Under the pieces are notes generated by a model. The model was not told the origin of the DNA and searched no databases. It saw only the letters and a program-made list of their open reading frames with translations. Below are positions 23,478-34,985 of a stretch of 64,000 nt of DNA, piece by piece. Source of the DNA: Cherax quadricarinatus (lineage: Eukaryota > Arthropoda > Malacostraca > Decapoda > Parastacidae). The position numbers and the translations under genes were made by a program. How positions within the stretch are numbered: the first letter of the stretch is position 1; each line of letters begins with the position of its first letter. Where the stretch lies: positions 1,201,001-1,265,000 of the forward strand of contig NC_091369.1 in NCBI RefSeq assembly GCF_038502225.1. The letters run 5' to 3'.

Positions 23478-24772
23478 TGGGAGAATGAGGAAGACGTAGG
23501 GAGAATGAGGAAGACGTAGGGAGAATGAGGAAGACGTAGGGTGAATGAGGAAGACGTAGGGGAGAATGAGGAAGACGTAGGGTGAATGAGGAAGACGTAG
23601 GGAGAATGAGGAAGACGTAGGGAGAATGAGGAAGACGTAGGGAGAATGAGGAAGACGTAGGGTGAAAGACGTAGAGGAAAGACGTAGGGAATGAATGAGG
23701 AAGACGTAGGGTGAATGAGGAAGACGTGAGAATGAGGAAGACGTAGGGTGAATGAGGAAGACGTAGGGAGAATGAGGAAGACGTAGGGAGAATGAGGTAA
23801 GAATGAGGAAGACGTAGGGAGAATGAGGAAGACGTAGGGTGAATGAGGAAGACGTAGGTGAATGAAAGACGTGAGAATGAAAGACGTAGTAGGAAGACGT
23901 AAATGAGGAAGACGTAGGGAGACTGAGGAAGACGTAGGGAGAATGAGGAAGACGTAGGGAGAATGAGGAAGACGTAGGGAGAATGAGGAAGACGTAGGGA
24001 GAATGAGGAAGACGTATGGTGAATGAGGAAGACGTATGGTGAATGAGGAAGACGTAGGGTGAATGAGGAAGACGTAGGGTGAATGAGGAAGACGTAGGGA
24101 GAATGAGGAAGACGTAGGGAGAATGAGGAAGACGTAGGGTGAATGAGGAAGACGTAGGGTGAATGAGGAAGACGTAGGGTGAATGAGGAAGACGTAGGGA
24201 GAATGAGGAAGACGTAGGGTGAATGAGGAAGACGTAGGGTGAATGAGGAAGACGTGGGGAGAATAAGGACGTAGGGTGAATGGGGAAGACGTAGGGTGAA
24301 TGAGGAAGACGTAGGGAGAATGAGGAAGACGTAGGGTGAATGAGGAAGACGTAGGGAGAATGAGGAAGACGTAGGGTGAATGAGGAAGACGTAGGGAGAA
24401 TGAGGAAGACGTAGGGTGAATGAGGAAGACGTAGGGTGAATGAGGAAGACGTAGGGTGAATGAGGAAGACGTAGGGAGAATGAGGAAGACGTAGGGTGAA
24501 TGAGGAAGACGTAGGGAGAATGAGGAAGACGTAGGGAGAATGAGGAAGACGTAGGGAGAATGAGGAAGACGTGGAGTGAATGAGGAAGACGTGGAGTGAA
24601 TGAGGAAGACGTAGGGTGAATGAGGAAGACGTGGAGTGAATGAGGAAGACGTAGGGTGAATGAGGAAGACGTAGGGAGAATGAGGAAGACGGAGAATGAG
24701 GAAGACGTAGGGTGAATGAGGAAGACGTAGGGTGAATGAGGAAGACGTAGGGTGAATGGGGAAGACGTAATA
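23478..24772. repeat. 20-bp minisatellite, about 64 units
   Basis: The unit is GAATGAGGAAGACGTAGGGA, with a second common form ending GGGT. Some units are shortened. Because 20 is not a multiple of 3, all three minus-strand frames stay open for 460-560 codons of SPYVFLIHPTSSSF-like repeats; these are artefacts. The array starts exactly where the family C LINE match ends. Confidence 0.95.
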
Positions 24773-24904
24773 AGGAGGGAGGGAGAGCAAGACAGGAGAG
24801 GCAACACATGAACTACGGATGATACACATAATAGTCTCTTTGTAAACCTTTTCTGTTTGTTTAATTTGAAGCGAGGAAGATAACTTTTTGATTGGGGAAT
24901 TACA

Positions 24905-25070
24905 CCCAAGTCGATGCCAGATCAGCCGGGCTGTGGTTCGTATGTTGGACTACATGCGGCCAGCAGTAACAGCCTGGCTGATCAGGCCCTGATCCACCAG
25001 GAGGCCTGGTAATGGACCGGGCCGCGGGGGTGTTGACCCCCAGAATACCCTCCAGGTAGATTGCGTATAC
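24905..25070 (+). mobile_element. CR1-like LINE (family C) 3' tail
   Basis: It carries GCCAGATCAGCCGGGCTGTG, GGCCAGCAGTAACAGCCTGG and GTTGACCCCCAGAAT, the last codons and 3' end of family C. It is a severely 5'-truncated copy. Confidence 0.75.
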
Positions 25071-25567
25071 TCTGAAATAACGGCAGGCATCAAAATGCTA
25101 AGATACGCACTTAATAAGACAGTTGTTGATCAAGTATGTTGTCCATCACAAAGGGTAGCGCTAAATTCGCAGGGGTCAGAGCCTGTGAATTCAGAGGTAA
25201 TCAGTCCTTTCTAAAAATTTCTTTTATACATTTTCCTTTCTAAAATTTTCTCTTATACATTTAAATATATATTTTTTTCATATATGTTAATATAAGAATT
25301 AATAATTTTGTACAAAAAGAAACTTAAAAAACTCACCTAACCTTATTATAACAAGCGCAATTTAATTTAGCCTAATCTAACTAAATGTATTTTATAAAAG
25401 TTTACAATAATTTAATAATAACAAACACAATGAAATATTTTTTTAGTTAGGTTCAGAATGATTTTTGCGAAATTATTGCATACACAAATTTTCACTTGCC
25501 TTATTTGGCAAGAAGAGCGTTGATATTTAAGCAAAAATCGCAAGTTTTACCTATTTCTTGAGTTATA
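25071..25567. other. No gene recognised
   Basis: AT-rich sequence with no long frame. Confidence 0.55.
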
Positions 25568-25755
25568 AAGTTGTCAGGAAGTGGAACAGCCTAGCAAGTG
25601 ACATAGTGGAGGCAGGAACCATACATAGTATTAAGACGAGGTTTGATAAAGCTCATGGAGCAGGGAGATAGAGGACCTAGTAGCAATCAGTGAAGAGGCT
25701 GGGGCCAGGAACTATGAATCGACCCCTGCAACCACAAATAGGTGAGTACATACAA
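25568..25755 (+). mobile_element. LINE family B 3' tail
   Basis: It matches 14510-14690: GTCAGGAAGTGGAACAGCCT, CATACATAGTATTAAGACGA, then CGACCCCTGCAACCACAAAT and GGTGAGTACA. Confidence 0.7.
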
Positions 25756-26750
25756 GAAATGAAGGCAAAGAAACTGGCCAAGGGATATGGGAGGCGTCAT
25801 AGGTTACTAGTTAGGCTTTTCCAAGAGTTCTTATCTGCCATGAAAGTTAAGTCTGACACACCTTAAATGTAACAAAGTAGCCGTTCCTTCCCCATTAAAA
25901 GGCATGTGATAACTTAATTCCCTGACAACTTGACTCCTAGGTTGTCTCCATGGCTTGTATAAATTCGTAATTGTTGTAGCACTAGCAACTACATGGAGCC
26001 ATGTTGCAAGGTTTACTTGCAATAAGACACATCCTGCGTCTTCAATATAAGGCAACAGTAGCTTTAACACTCCATCACTACTAAACTTCATGACAACTGA
26101 AGCCTTTTGTGTCCCAACTGCGAGCCTCGTAGCAGAAGTAACCTTAATTAAAGACTCAGGAGAAGGGGAGGCAACATGTACCCAAACAACACTGTGGACA
26201 TCACAAAGTTGTGCACCAGCTAGTGTTTGGTAAGTATTTGTACCTGTGATGGGGAGCAGCCACACCTCGACTCGAACTTTTTCAACTCATCCAAGTCTGT
26301 TGGACTCAGGAAAAATCTTTTCGCTTCATGTGAGAGAGATATATGTGAGGTTAAGATAACCTCACATATATTTCTCTCACTGCTCCCAAATACGGCCAAC
26401 TCCTTCTTCCTAAGAAGTTAAAAAAATAATAAGTTATTTCTTCTCTTATTGACTGAACGGGATATATTTAATCTAAATTCGAATTCTGGAATTTAATGTC
26501 TAATGCAAAAAAAAAAAGTACCTATACACACATCAGACTATAACCAAAATAATTTGTCTTTTAATCTACTTACATACACACACATTCATCAATACTTATT
26601 TGTATACATTTATTGACCTTAAATTCATATATGTAATGTTTATTGCCCTTGTAGTCTAGGTTAAGCTTTGTAAGTTTGCCCGAAATGATCTGCATAACCA
26701 TAGACTTTCTACATACATACAAGTGTCACCTATGTCTGTATAAGCAGCGT
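25756..26750. other. No gene recognised
   Basis: A 144-codon minus-strand frame (25831-26265) has no recognisable domain, no splice support and no homologue I can name, so it is not called. The hairpin at 26331-26379 is the only clear structure. Confidence 0.5.
26331..26379. repeat. Hairpin: 23-bp arms, 3-nt loop
   Basis: TGAGAGAGATATATGTGAGG continues into TTA, a 3-nt loop, and its complement with one mismatch. It could be a tiny MITE core or a palindromic scar. Confidence 0.75.
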
Positions 26751-26751
26751 A

Positions 26752-27976
26752 TCATATGGAGCCTCAGTTCCTCCACATATCATATGGAGCCTCAGTTCCT
26801 CCAAATATCATATGGAGCCTCACCTCATCTACATGTCATATGGAGCCTCAGTTCCTCCAAATATCATATGGAGCCTCAGTTCCTCCAAATATCATATGGA
26901 GCCTCAGTTCCTCCAAATATCATATGGAGCCTCAGTTCCTCCAAATTCATATGGAGCCTCAGTTCCTCCAAATATCATATGGAGCCTCAGTTCCTCCAAA
27001 TATCATATGGAGCCTCAGTTCCTCCAAATATCATATGGAGCCTCAGTTCCTCCAAATTCATATGGAGCCTCAGTTCCTCCAAATATCATATGGAGCCTCA
27101 GTTCCTCCAAATATCATATGGAGCCTCAGTTCCTCCAAATATCATATGGAGCTTCAGTTCCTCCAAATATCATATGGAGCCTCAATTCCTCCAAATATAT
27201 GGAGCCTCAGTTCCTCCAAATATCATATGGAGCCTCAATTCCTCCAAATATCATATGGAGCCTCAGTTCCTCCAAATATCATATGGAGCCTCAGTTCCTC
27301 CAAATATCATATGGAGCCTCAGTTCCTCCAAATATCATATGGAGCCTCAGTTCCTCCAAATATCATATGGAGCCTCAGTTCCTCCAAATATCATATGGAG
27401 CCTCAGTTCCTCCAAATATCATATGGAGCCTCAATTCCTCCAAATATCATATGGAGCCTCAGTTCCTCCAAATATCATATGGAGCCTCAGTTCCTCCAAA
27501 TATCATATTGAGCCTCAGTTCCCCCAAATATCATATGGAGCCTCAGTTCCTCCAAATATCATATTGAGCCTCAGTTCCCCCAAATATCATATTGAGCCTC
27601 AGTTCCCCCAAATATCATATGGAGCCTCAGTTCCTCCAAATATCATATGGAGCCTCAATTCCTCCAAATATCATATGGAGCCTCAGTTCCTCCAAATATC
27701 ATATGGAGCCTCAGTTCCACCAAATATCATATGGAGCCTCAGTTCCTCCAAATATCATATGGAGCCTCAGTTCCTCCAAATATCATATGGAGCCTCAGTT
27801 CCTCCAAATATCATATGGAGCCTCAGTTCCTCCAAATATCATATGGAGCCTCAATTCCTCCAAATATATGGAGCCTCAGTTCCTCCAAATATCATATGGA
27901 GCCTCAGTTCCTCCAAATATCATATGGAGCCTCAGTTCCTCCAAATATCATATTGAGCCTCAGTTCCCCCAAATAT
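26752..27976. repeat. 28-bp satellite/minisatellite, about 44 units
   Basis: The unit begins CATATGGAGCCTCAG and ends TTCCTCCAAATAT. Most units are identical. Variants (TTGAGCC, CCCCCAAAT, CAATTCC, a 3-bp shorter junction) recur in clusters, which indicates higher-order duplication. Three open plus-strand frames across it are artefacts of a 28-bp period. Confidence 0.95.
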
Positions 27977-28040
27977 CATAACATTAATGGTATACAAATC
28001 AAACAAGCTGATGAATTAGAAACATGGATTTTTCAGTAAT

Positions 28041-28203
<163 letters not shown>

Positions 28204-28439
28204 CTGATGTTAACTTTGCTAAGTAAGTTTATTTAGGTACATATGCGTAAATTACCTAGGATAGCTATGGCTTCAAATATATGCCAACAGATTTGCGTCA
28301 CTCGTGTGCCTTTTGGTGATACAGTTATATCTTTAGAGAACATTATTCCTAACAAGACTCGTGGCACTTCCGAAGAACTCGTAACAGACTATAGTTCATA
28401 ACTGTGCAGACCTGAACTGTTACATCAATGTACAGACCG

Positions 28440-28510
28440 TTGTACTTATTATAATTATTATAATCAAAAAGAAGCGCTAAGCCACAAGGACTATACAGCA
28501 GACCGTTGTA
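28440..28510 (-). repeat. SINE family E tail
   Basis: TTATAATCAAAAAGAAGCGC then TAAGCCACAAGGACTATACA is the complement of the family E 3' end seen at 30470-30530. Confidence 0.55.
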
Positions 28511-28613
28511 CTGAGAGCTGCTTTTATAGTGTTTGGTTGTAATGCTGAGAACAAAGATTGTTTTTATCATTTTACTCAGTCTTGCCTCGCGAAATATTTA
28601 TAACATGATTGCA

Positions 28614-28793
28614 AACAAATCAGGGAATGGGTGGCGCTTGAACCCATGGTAAGTGAGTCCTAAAACTCACAGGCCAGTAGTGGGTTAACCACTAAGCCAA
28701 TTGGATCTAATAATAGTGGTTAACCCACTGGCTTGTGAATTTTAGGACTCACTTGCCATGGGTTCAAGCCCCACCCGTTCCCTGATTTATTTT
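28614..28793. repeat. Head-to-head tRNA-like SINE pair forming a 180-bp palindrome
   Basis: The right half reads GTGGTTAACCCACTGGCTTG, then CCATGGGTTCAAGCCCCACC, which resembles a tRNA head with a B box GGTTCAAGCCC. The left half is the reverse complement with few differences. The centre is at about 28705. Confidence 0.7.
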
Positions 28794-29039
28794 ATGCAGT
28801 CCTCTAGACGCATGACCCAGGACCTGGGTTTAGGATCATAGTATAATAGCAATGTTGGGTTTCTTTTATTTTGCGGCATGATTGATGCTTTAGCTTTTTT
28901 GCCCCCTAGAGGACGTTGATGAAGGTAAGATATACATTAAAACTATCATTCCACAAGATCAACCTGAAGCCGAAATAGTTTCTCATGTACCTTGGTCGTT
29001 CTTATGTTACTGACTTCTTTAGACTGATTCAGTAGCCTT

Positions 29040-29160
29040 TACCGGTTTACGTGGGGCCAGCAGTAACAGCCTGGTTAATCAGACCCTGATCCACCACGAG
29101 CCTTGGTCTCAGACCGGGCCGCGGAGGCATTGACTCCCGAAACTCTCCAGGTATCCCATT
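29040..29160 (+). mobile_element. CR1-like LINE (family C) 3' tail
   Basis: GGGGCCAGCAGTAACAGCCT, GATCCACCACGAGCC and GGGCCGCGGAGGCATTGACT match the family C end. Confidence 0.7.
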
Positions 29161-29281
29161 AATGCTTCTGAGAATGCCTTCACGTTCCACCCATTTTTCC
29201 CCTCCCCCTCACCTAGAGAATATGCATGACTCCATGAGCAGTAATGCTCATGCCATCTGCAAAGGGGGGCGTAATAAGTTT

Positions 29282-30415
29282 TTAAGCCTCGTTGGTCACT
29301 GCCATCTTATTCCTTATCCTCATATCAGACATAAACAGAGATATACACCACAGCACCGTATCATCCTTTGCGGATGATACTAGGATCTGCATGAGGCTGT
29401 CATCTGCTGAGGACGCGGTTAACCTCCAAGAAGATATAAACAAAGTTTTCCAGTGGGCAACGGTAAACAATATGATGTTCAATGAGGACAAATTCCAACT
29501 ACTCCGTTATGGAAAACTGGAGGAGATAATAACTAGAACAGAGTATACTACTGACTCCGGCCATACAATAGAGCGGAAAAATAATGTAAGGGACCTGGGA
29601 GTAGTAATGTCTGAGGATCTCACTTTCAAGGATCACAACAGTGCCACGATCGCACGTGCAAAGAAAATGATAGGATGGATAATGAGAACTTTCAAAACGA
29701 GAGATGCCAAGCCCATGATGATCCTTTTCAAATCGCTTCTAGTGGAATACTGCTGTACATAGTGGGAGTTCTGGCTAATACTGCCTAGTACATTAAATAC
29801 TGCTGATCAGCACAATCCGTGACTCAGGCAAACGGTTGGTCAGTCAACGTGAACTGGTTACTCTACTGAGATAACATCTCCATACAAAGATCTAGAGAGT
29901 GTACAGAGATCCTTTACTGCACGTATAAGTTCTGTCAAGCACCTTAACTACTGGGAACGCTTGGAAGCACTTGACTTGTACTCGTTGGAACGCAGGAGGG
30001 AGAGATATATCATAATCTACACTTGGAAAATCTTGGAAGGAATGGTCCCAAATCTGCACACAGAAATCACTCCCTACGAAAGTAAAAGACTGGGCAGGCG
30101 ATGCAAAATGCCGCCAATAAAAAGTAGGGGCGCCATTGGTACACTAAGAGAAAACACCATAAGTGTCCGGGGCCCAAAACTGTTCAACAGCCTCCCATCA
30201 AGCATTAGGGGAATTGCCAATAAACCCCTGGCTGCCTTCAAGAGAGAGCTGGACAGATACCTAAAGTCAGTGCCGGATCAGCCGGGCTGTGGCTCGTACG
30301 TCGGACTGCGTGCGGCCAGCAGTAACAGCCTAGTTGATCAGGCCCTGATCCATCGGGAGGCCTGGTCATGGACCGGGCCGCGGGGGCGTTGATCCCCGGA
30401 ATAACCTCCAGGTAA
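29282..30415 (+). mobile_element. CR1/jockey-type LINE (family C), RT palm to 3' end
   Basis: One frame (29292-29762) starts with ILISDINRDI, then SSFADDTRICM (RT motif C), NVRDLGVVMSEDLTFKDH and ends at YCCT before a stop. A second frame (29961-30392) gives LDLYSLERRRERYIIIYTWK, then GPKLFNSLPSSIRGI and the C-terminal LAAFKRELDRYL. The 3' end is the tail that occurs alone in at least five other places here. The copy is 5'-truncated and frameshifted. Confidence 0.8.
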
Positions 30416-30469
30416 CCATCCCTCAGTGGCGTGTCATCGAATGGTTTCAAAACGAAGAAGCTACTGTGT

Positions 30470-30530
30470 ATTAGCTGTATAGCCCTTGTGGCTTAGCGCT
30501 TCTTTTTTGATTATAATAATAATACTGTGT
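30470..30530 (+). repeat. SINE family E tail
   Basis: TGTATAGCCCTTGTGGCTTA then GCGCTTCTTTTTTGATTATA followed by ATAAT repeats. Confidence 0.55.
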
Positions 30531-31644
30531 ATTAGCAGATCACAAAACTCTAGCGGAGTTTCTTCGTGGCGTCGGCTGGAATATTCTTAACCATTAACAT
30601 TAAAAACACTGAATGTCGTCATATGTAAACTGTGTTGTCAGTGTCTCCAAGTCATGTATTGTCACGTAATAACGGATTTAAAATAATTGTTCACATTATT
30701 TAAATAAAATGCGATTTTTTTCCCTATGACTTTTTCGTAGACAAAACTTTTTTTTCTGATTTTTTTTCCTGTGATTTTATTTCTGCTGCACTTGTCTAAT
30801 TCATCCACCAGGCAATGCTCGACTCCCGTCCATCTATTCTAGTCTGTTTTTGGGACGCCTGAGATGCACTTCTGGCTGACTTCTGATATGCTTTAAAGAA
30901 AAGTGACAAACATGAAGCCGTCTAAGAATAGGTGAGAAAGCAGGCGCCATTATAAGAGAAGATATGAGCTCACTGGTGCATGACGCTGAAGAGGACCCAT
31001 CACACCCAGACCTGAATTATGTAAAATTACTTTAGTTTCTTTAGTCAATGTATTGAGTAACAAGTATGCCTATGGCTGAAATAGCTAAGACAAGAGAAGT
31101 TTAACTTCTTGCGCTGTATAGAGCACCAGATGTCATCTAAAGTTAACGGTTAACGAGTAATATAGAAGAAAAAAGAAGTGGCGTCAAACGTTTACCTTAT
31201 ATTTATCACAATGTTTAGTAGTATATTGTTTAAGAACGCAATTCCAATGATCCTACCAAATATTCTTTTATTGTGAATTAGCTCAATACTTTTTCCCTGA
31301 TTTTCCCGGACTACATATTAGGCAGGTCTAACTCAACGCCAACCATTCTCACTCGTATATTTATTTTGCCTATTAGTAAAGCTACTTGAGGTATTAACTT
31401 AAAAACTTAATAGTTTTCTTATAAACCACTTAACTTTTCTATGGTCGGTAGTTAAAATATTAGAGGCAGAGTAACGATACTTGGTAGTTATACTCATCTA
31501 CAACTCTATTGCCTAACTCGTACTTTCCTACATCCTCTAACTAAATATATCCAACTAGCACCCAATGTTTCGATGTCTTTCTTGATTAGATATCCTCGCC
31601 ACCAAATATATATTTTCATTGTTTATGCCTGTCTTCTACTTCCT
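30531..31644. other. No gene recognised
   Basis: AT-rich sequence with stops in all frames and no recognised repeat. Confidence 0.55.
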
Positions 31645-31800
31645 CAAAGAAGGTTTCCTGACGTTGGTGAGGGGCTCTTGATCTAGGGAATTGGATCTGT
31701 GCTTCAGTTCCCTGAATTAAGCCTGAATACCTTCCACATTTCCCCCACAGGCGCTGCATAATCCTACGGGTTTAGCGCTCCCCTTGATTATAATAACTGT
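31645..31800 (+). mobile_element. SINE family E copy (~155 bp)
   Basis: It runs from CTCAAAGAAGGTTTCCTGAC through GGGAATTGGATCTGTGCTTC and GAATTAAGCCTGAATACC to GGTTTAGCGCTCCCCTTGAT and an ATAAT tail. Closely related copies are at 36322 and 57908. Several separate copies share both ends, which supports a real unit; no A/B boxes were identified. Confidence 0.7.
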
Positions 31801-32294
31801 CTTCTGCTTCAACAACTGAATATCATTCATTCTACTCCTTTCAAAAAGAGTGTAAGACTTTCAATATATCCTCATAAAAAAATTCCCGAAGCAGGAGATT
31901 AATTTTGTCATCCTTCGATCTATGTACGTTTTACACTCCACTGTATTCCATTTTCAAATATTTCAAAATTTTCCATTTTAGACTAATTTACTCGGTCATT
32001 ACATTTATAATGCCACCATAGTTTAATAGAACATCCAGTGTATCTTGTTATCTCAGGGTGTGTGCCAGGATTTCCTTTATGACATATCCGATTATAAGTA
32101 GAAACGTTATACTCTCACAGTTTTAGGCATTAATTCTTTCTCTCTTCATTGATGTTGAGTTCTTTGTTGCATTGTTTTAAGGTTGTGTAAAGCACATGGA
32201 TAAAGAAACAATTTTAAATCCGAGAGCTTGAAGTAATAACATATTTTTCAGGATTAGAGTGAAATATACTGAATCATAAACGATGTTCGAGATA
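31801..32294. other. No gene recognised
   Basis: Nothing beyond AT-rich single-copy-looking sequence. Confidence 0.5.
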
Positions 32295-32550
32295 GGTTGA
32301 CTTGATCCTAGCTGTCTCCTCACCTCAATTGTCCTGGCTGTCTCCCCTGTCGCCTCACATCTGATCCTGGCTATTTCCTCACCTCTCCTGATCCTGGTTG
32401 TCTCCTTACCCCTCCTGATCTCGGCTTTCTCCTCACCTCTCCTGACCCTGGCTGTCTCCTTACCTCTTGACCTTGGTTGTCTCCTCACCTCTACTGACCT
32501 CGGCTGTCTCATCTCTCCTGACCTTGGCTGTCTCTTGCCTCCACCTGACC
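32295..32550. repeat. Degenerate ~27-bp minisatellite, about 9 units
   Basis: Units resemble CTCACCTCTCCTGACC followed by TTGGCTGTCTC. The open minus-strand frame across it (32177-32632, Arg/Glu-rich) reflects this repeat. Confidence 0.75.
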
Positions 32551-32899
32551 TGCCGTCTGGCTTTCTTCCCTTTTTTTTTTTTCTCTCATCCACGGCGTGA
32601 TTAGAGAATGGAATGTCATCTAATGTTTCCACGTCAAACTGTGAGTTAGTTGTGAAATGTTAACAAATGTACTTGGTCGATGCTTTAACAATCGATCTAG
32701 TATCGTTAGCAAAATAGCTCAAATGGTAATTGGGTTAGGAAAATCAGCTAAACTCATTAAGTCAAATGTCTCTGTGACTTGCCTGCTCAAGGCCCCCCGT
32801 TCCCCAATCTGAATCCCCGTGTGCAAATATAATTTACAAGTTACCAAAGATTGGCCACAGGAAACACCAGTCTTGTTCTTCTTCTTCTTCAGGATATGT

Positions 32900-34853
32900 G
32901 CAGTTTGCTTAGATGTTTTTTCTCCAGATGACAACACAAGTAGTAATGTGGAGTGATGAGTTGGTTCAGGGATGTTTGTTGTCACTGCAGTTGCTTGCGG
33001 CAGTAAACGTCCTTCTGCTCTTCTTGTCTCTAACAAGTGAAAATGCTATGTTATTGGTGGTATCTAGATATTGTCCAGTTTGTTGGAAGTGCGGAGGAAT
33101 TGGATTATAGCTTTAGTTATAATGTCCTTTAAGTGTAATGTGAATTTTATACCTCTTGGAATGTTTTCAGTTGTGAAGGGGATGTTCATCGTGGCCAGGC
33201 CATATTTGCAGATAATTCTTGCACAGTCGTATCGAAAACAGTGGAAGAGAAAATGTATCTTTTCTGGTGGAACAGCAGTGAGTGCAGTTTTCATTTATAT
33301 GTTCTGTACCTGTAGATGTGGGCTGCTAACTTTGTTTCCATACTTCCCAGCATTTTTAATAGTTCATAGTGTGTTGATAAGCATGACATTTTCCAGTTTT
33401 CAACGAAATTGTTTGTAATCATAGTTTTAAGAGTACCTTTGCGTGCTGTTATGTGGAGTTGGTAGCGAATGTTGTATTGTGCATTGCTTTACCAAGCTCA
33501 TCACTATTTCGTTGTGTGTGACTCCGCAGTGTGCGGGTACCCACTGAACGGGTATGTTATAACCTTGAGAGTGGTGTTCATGTAGGAGGGTGAGGCAAGG
33601 AAATACACGTTCCCTGCAGGTTTTCGAGCGATATTTACCTTAGACTCTAAGGTAAATATCGCTTAGTATCCATGCTCTATTTTTTCGAATCTCTACAAAT
33701 TGTATTATTGCCCTCTGTCAGTGTGTCGCTTAATACAGGGATCTGATGAATCTCATATACTTCAGAAATAAATACAAAAATGTTATTAGGTAGTTTTCAG
33801 CCCATTATTTTGAGACGGAAGCGAGAATTTCACAACGAAACCGTCACAGATGGTGTATTGTTGAGGATTTGTAATCTGTATGTATATGTCTTGTATCGAG
33901 GCGAAGGCTGTGCATTGTAGATGTAAAATTGGAAACTCGAGTTTCACTTGGTGCTGTTTTTGGATTGTCATTATCAAGGTGAGCTATTGAATTCGGAGTA
34001 ATGTAGTTCCACGGGAAATAGGCTGAACTGCTGGTTAATTTTCACAGTTTTGAAAGATGTGTAGGTGGGAAGAGATATTATGTAGGACCCTTTTTATAAA
34101 GGGTTGTAGGTAGGGGGAAACATAAGGGTTCATAAAGATAATGACAGGATTTGCCTTGGAACGGTATAGATGAGTCTGATGTGTTGAAACGCGGAATGAG
34201 AGGTAGTTCACATACATGTCTCTTATTGTGGCTAAGCTTACGAGCGTTGTGTCTCTTTGAAAACCCATTAGAGGTGAGGGACGTAAGCCCCGCAAATAAT
34301 TCACATGACATTGTTTTGTATTGTCTTCAATTTTGGGGGTCTGATGCTGCTGCTGATACATACGCTTGGCAGCAGTAGCCATTTTGGCTATGATGTATGT
34401 AGCGTAGAGTTGGAGAATGATTTTGTGATGCATTTTCCATAATGTACCAGTTTGGGCTTTGAGTATTGTAAACTTTGACCTTGTTGGAGGTGTGTGATGT
34501 GATCTTTTCAGATGAGGCGAATCAAGATATATTCCCAGGTATTTGTGTACCCTTTCATAATTCATACAGATCTCAGTAATAATTGTAGGTAGTTGCTGAA
34601 TTCGTTTTTTTTGAAGACTTGAAGAAAGTTGCAGGTTTCATTCATGCATTCAGTTATTAGATGTTTTAGTGCGCTGTATAGTTGTTGTAGTGGACAATAA
34701 AGTGTTGTCAAAGTAATATCATAATCATAATTCGAGATGAGTAATGGATGTGTGTTTGGAGTGTCGCAAAGAAATATCATGAAGAAGGTCGGGTTTAGAA
34801 TTGATTCTTGTGGTACACCAGGTTTATGTGGATGTGATGAGAGAAACTGTCTT

Positions 34854-34893
<40 letters not shown>

Positions 34894-34985
34894 GAAAACT
34901 TTGGAGGTTCTGTCGGATCGTCACCTTGTTTAATCCGCTACTGCTAAAGAAAAATGCTCCCATTGTGGACTGCCTTAGTAAAACC
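32900..34985 (-). mobile_element. I-clade-like LINE relic with RT, RNase H and C-terminal region
   Basis: On the minus strand GVPQESILNPTFFMIFL (about 34830) is RT motif B and NYDYDITLTT a decayed motif C. VHKYLGIYLD (about 34550) is the region after the palm. NIPVQWVPAHCGVTHNEI (about 33550) reads like the RNase H core with its conserved His and Asn. PPEKIHFLFHCFRY (about 33270) is the C-terminal Cys/His motif. RT plus RNase H on one LINE points to the I group. Many stops and shifts break it. A (TTA)n tract at about 34856-34893 lies inside. Confidence 0.6.
33627..33663. repeat. 37-bp near-perfect palindrome
   Basis: AGCGATATTTACCTTAGA, one base, then its exact complement. It lies between the RNase H and C-terminal parts of the LINE relic. 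Confidence 0.85.

Noticed and set aside
23209..24909. Frames of 460-566 codons on the minus strand with a 20-residue repeat
   Set aside because: A 20-bp minisatellite without stops is open in all three frames; there is no start context or domain, and the ends lie in SINE and LINE sequence.
25831..26265. 144-codon minus-strand frame
   Set aside because: No recognisable domain, no splice or transcript evidence; similar lengths arise by chance in 64 kb.
23478..27976. Possible CRISPR arrays
   Set aside because: The units are contiguous tandem repeats without unique spacers, in a eukaryotic genome.
26676..28039. Frames of up to 426 codons with repeated SYGASVPPNIIW
   Set aside because: They are the translated 28-bp satellite in its three frames.
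32177..32632. Arg/Glu-rich 151-codon frame
   Set aside because: Its charged part is a translated ~27-bp minisatellite.
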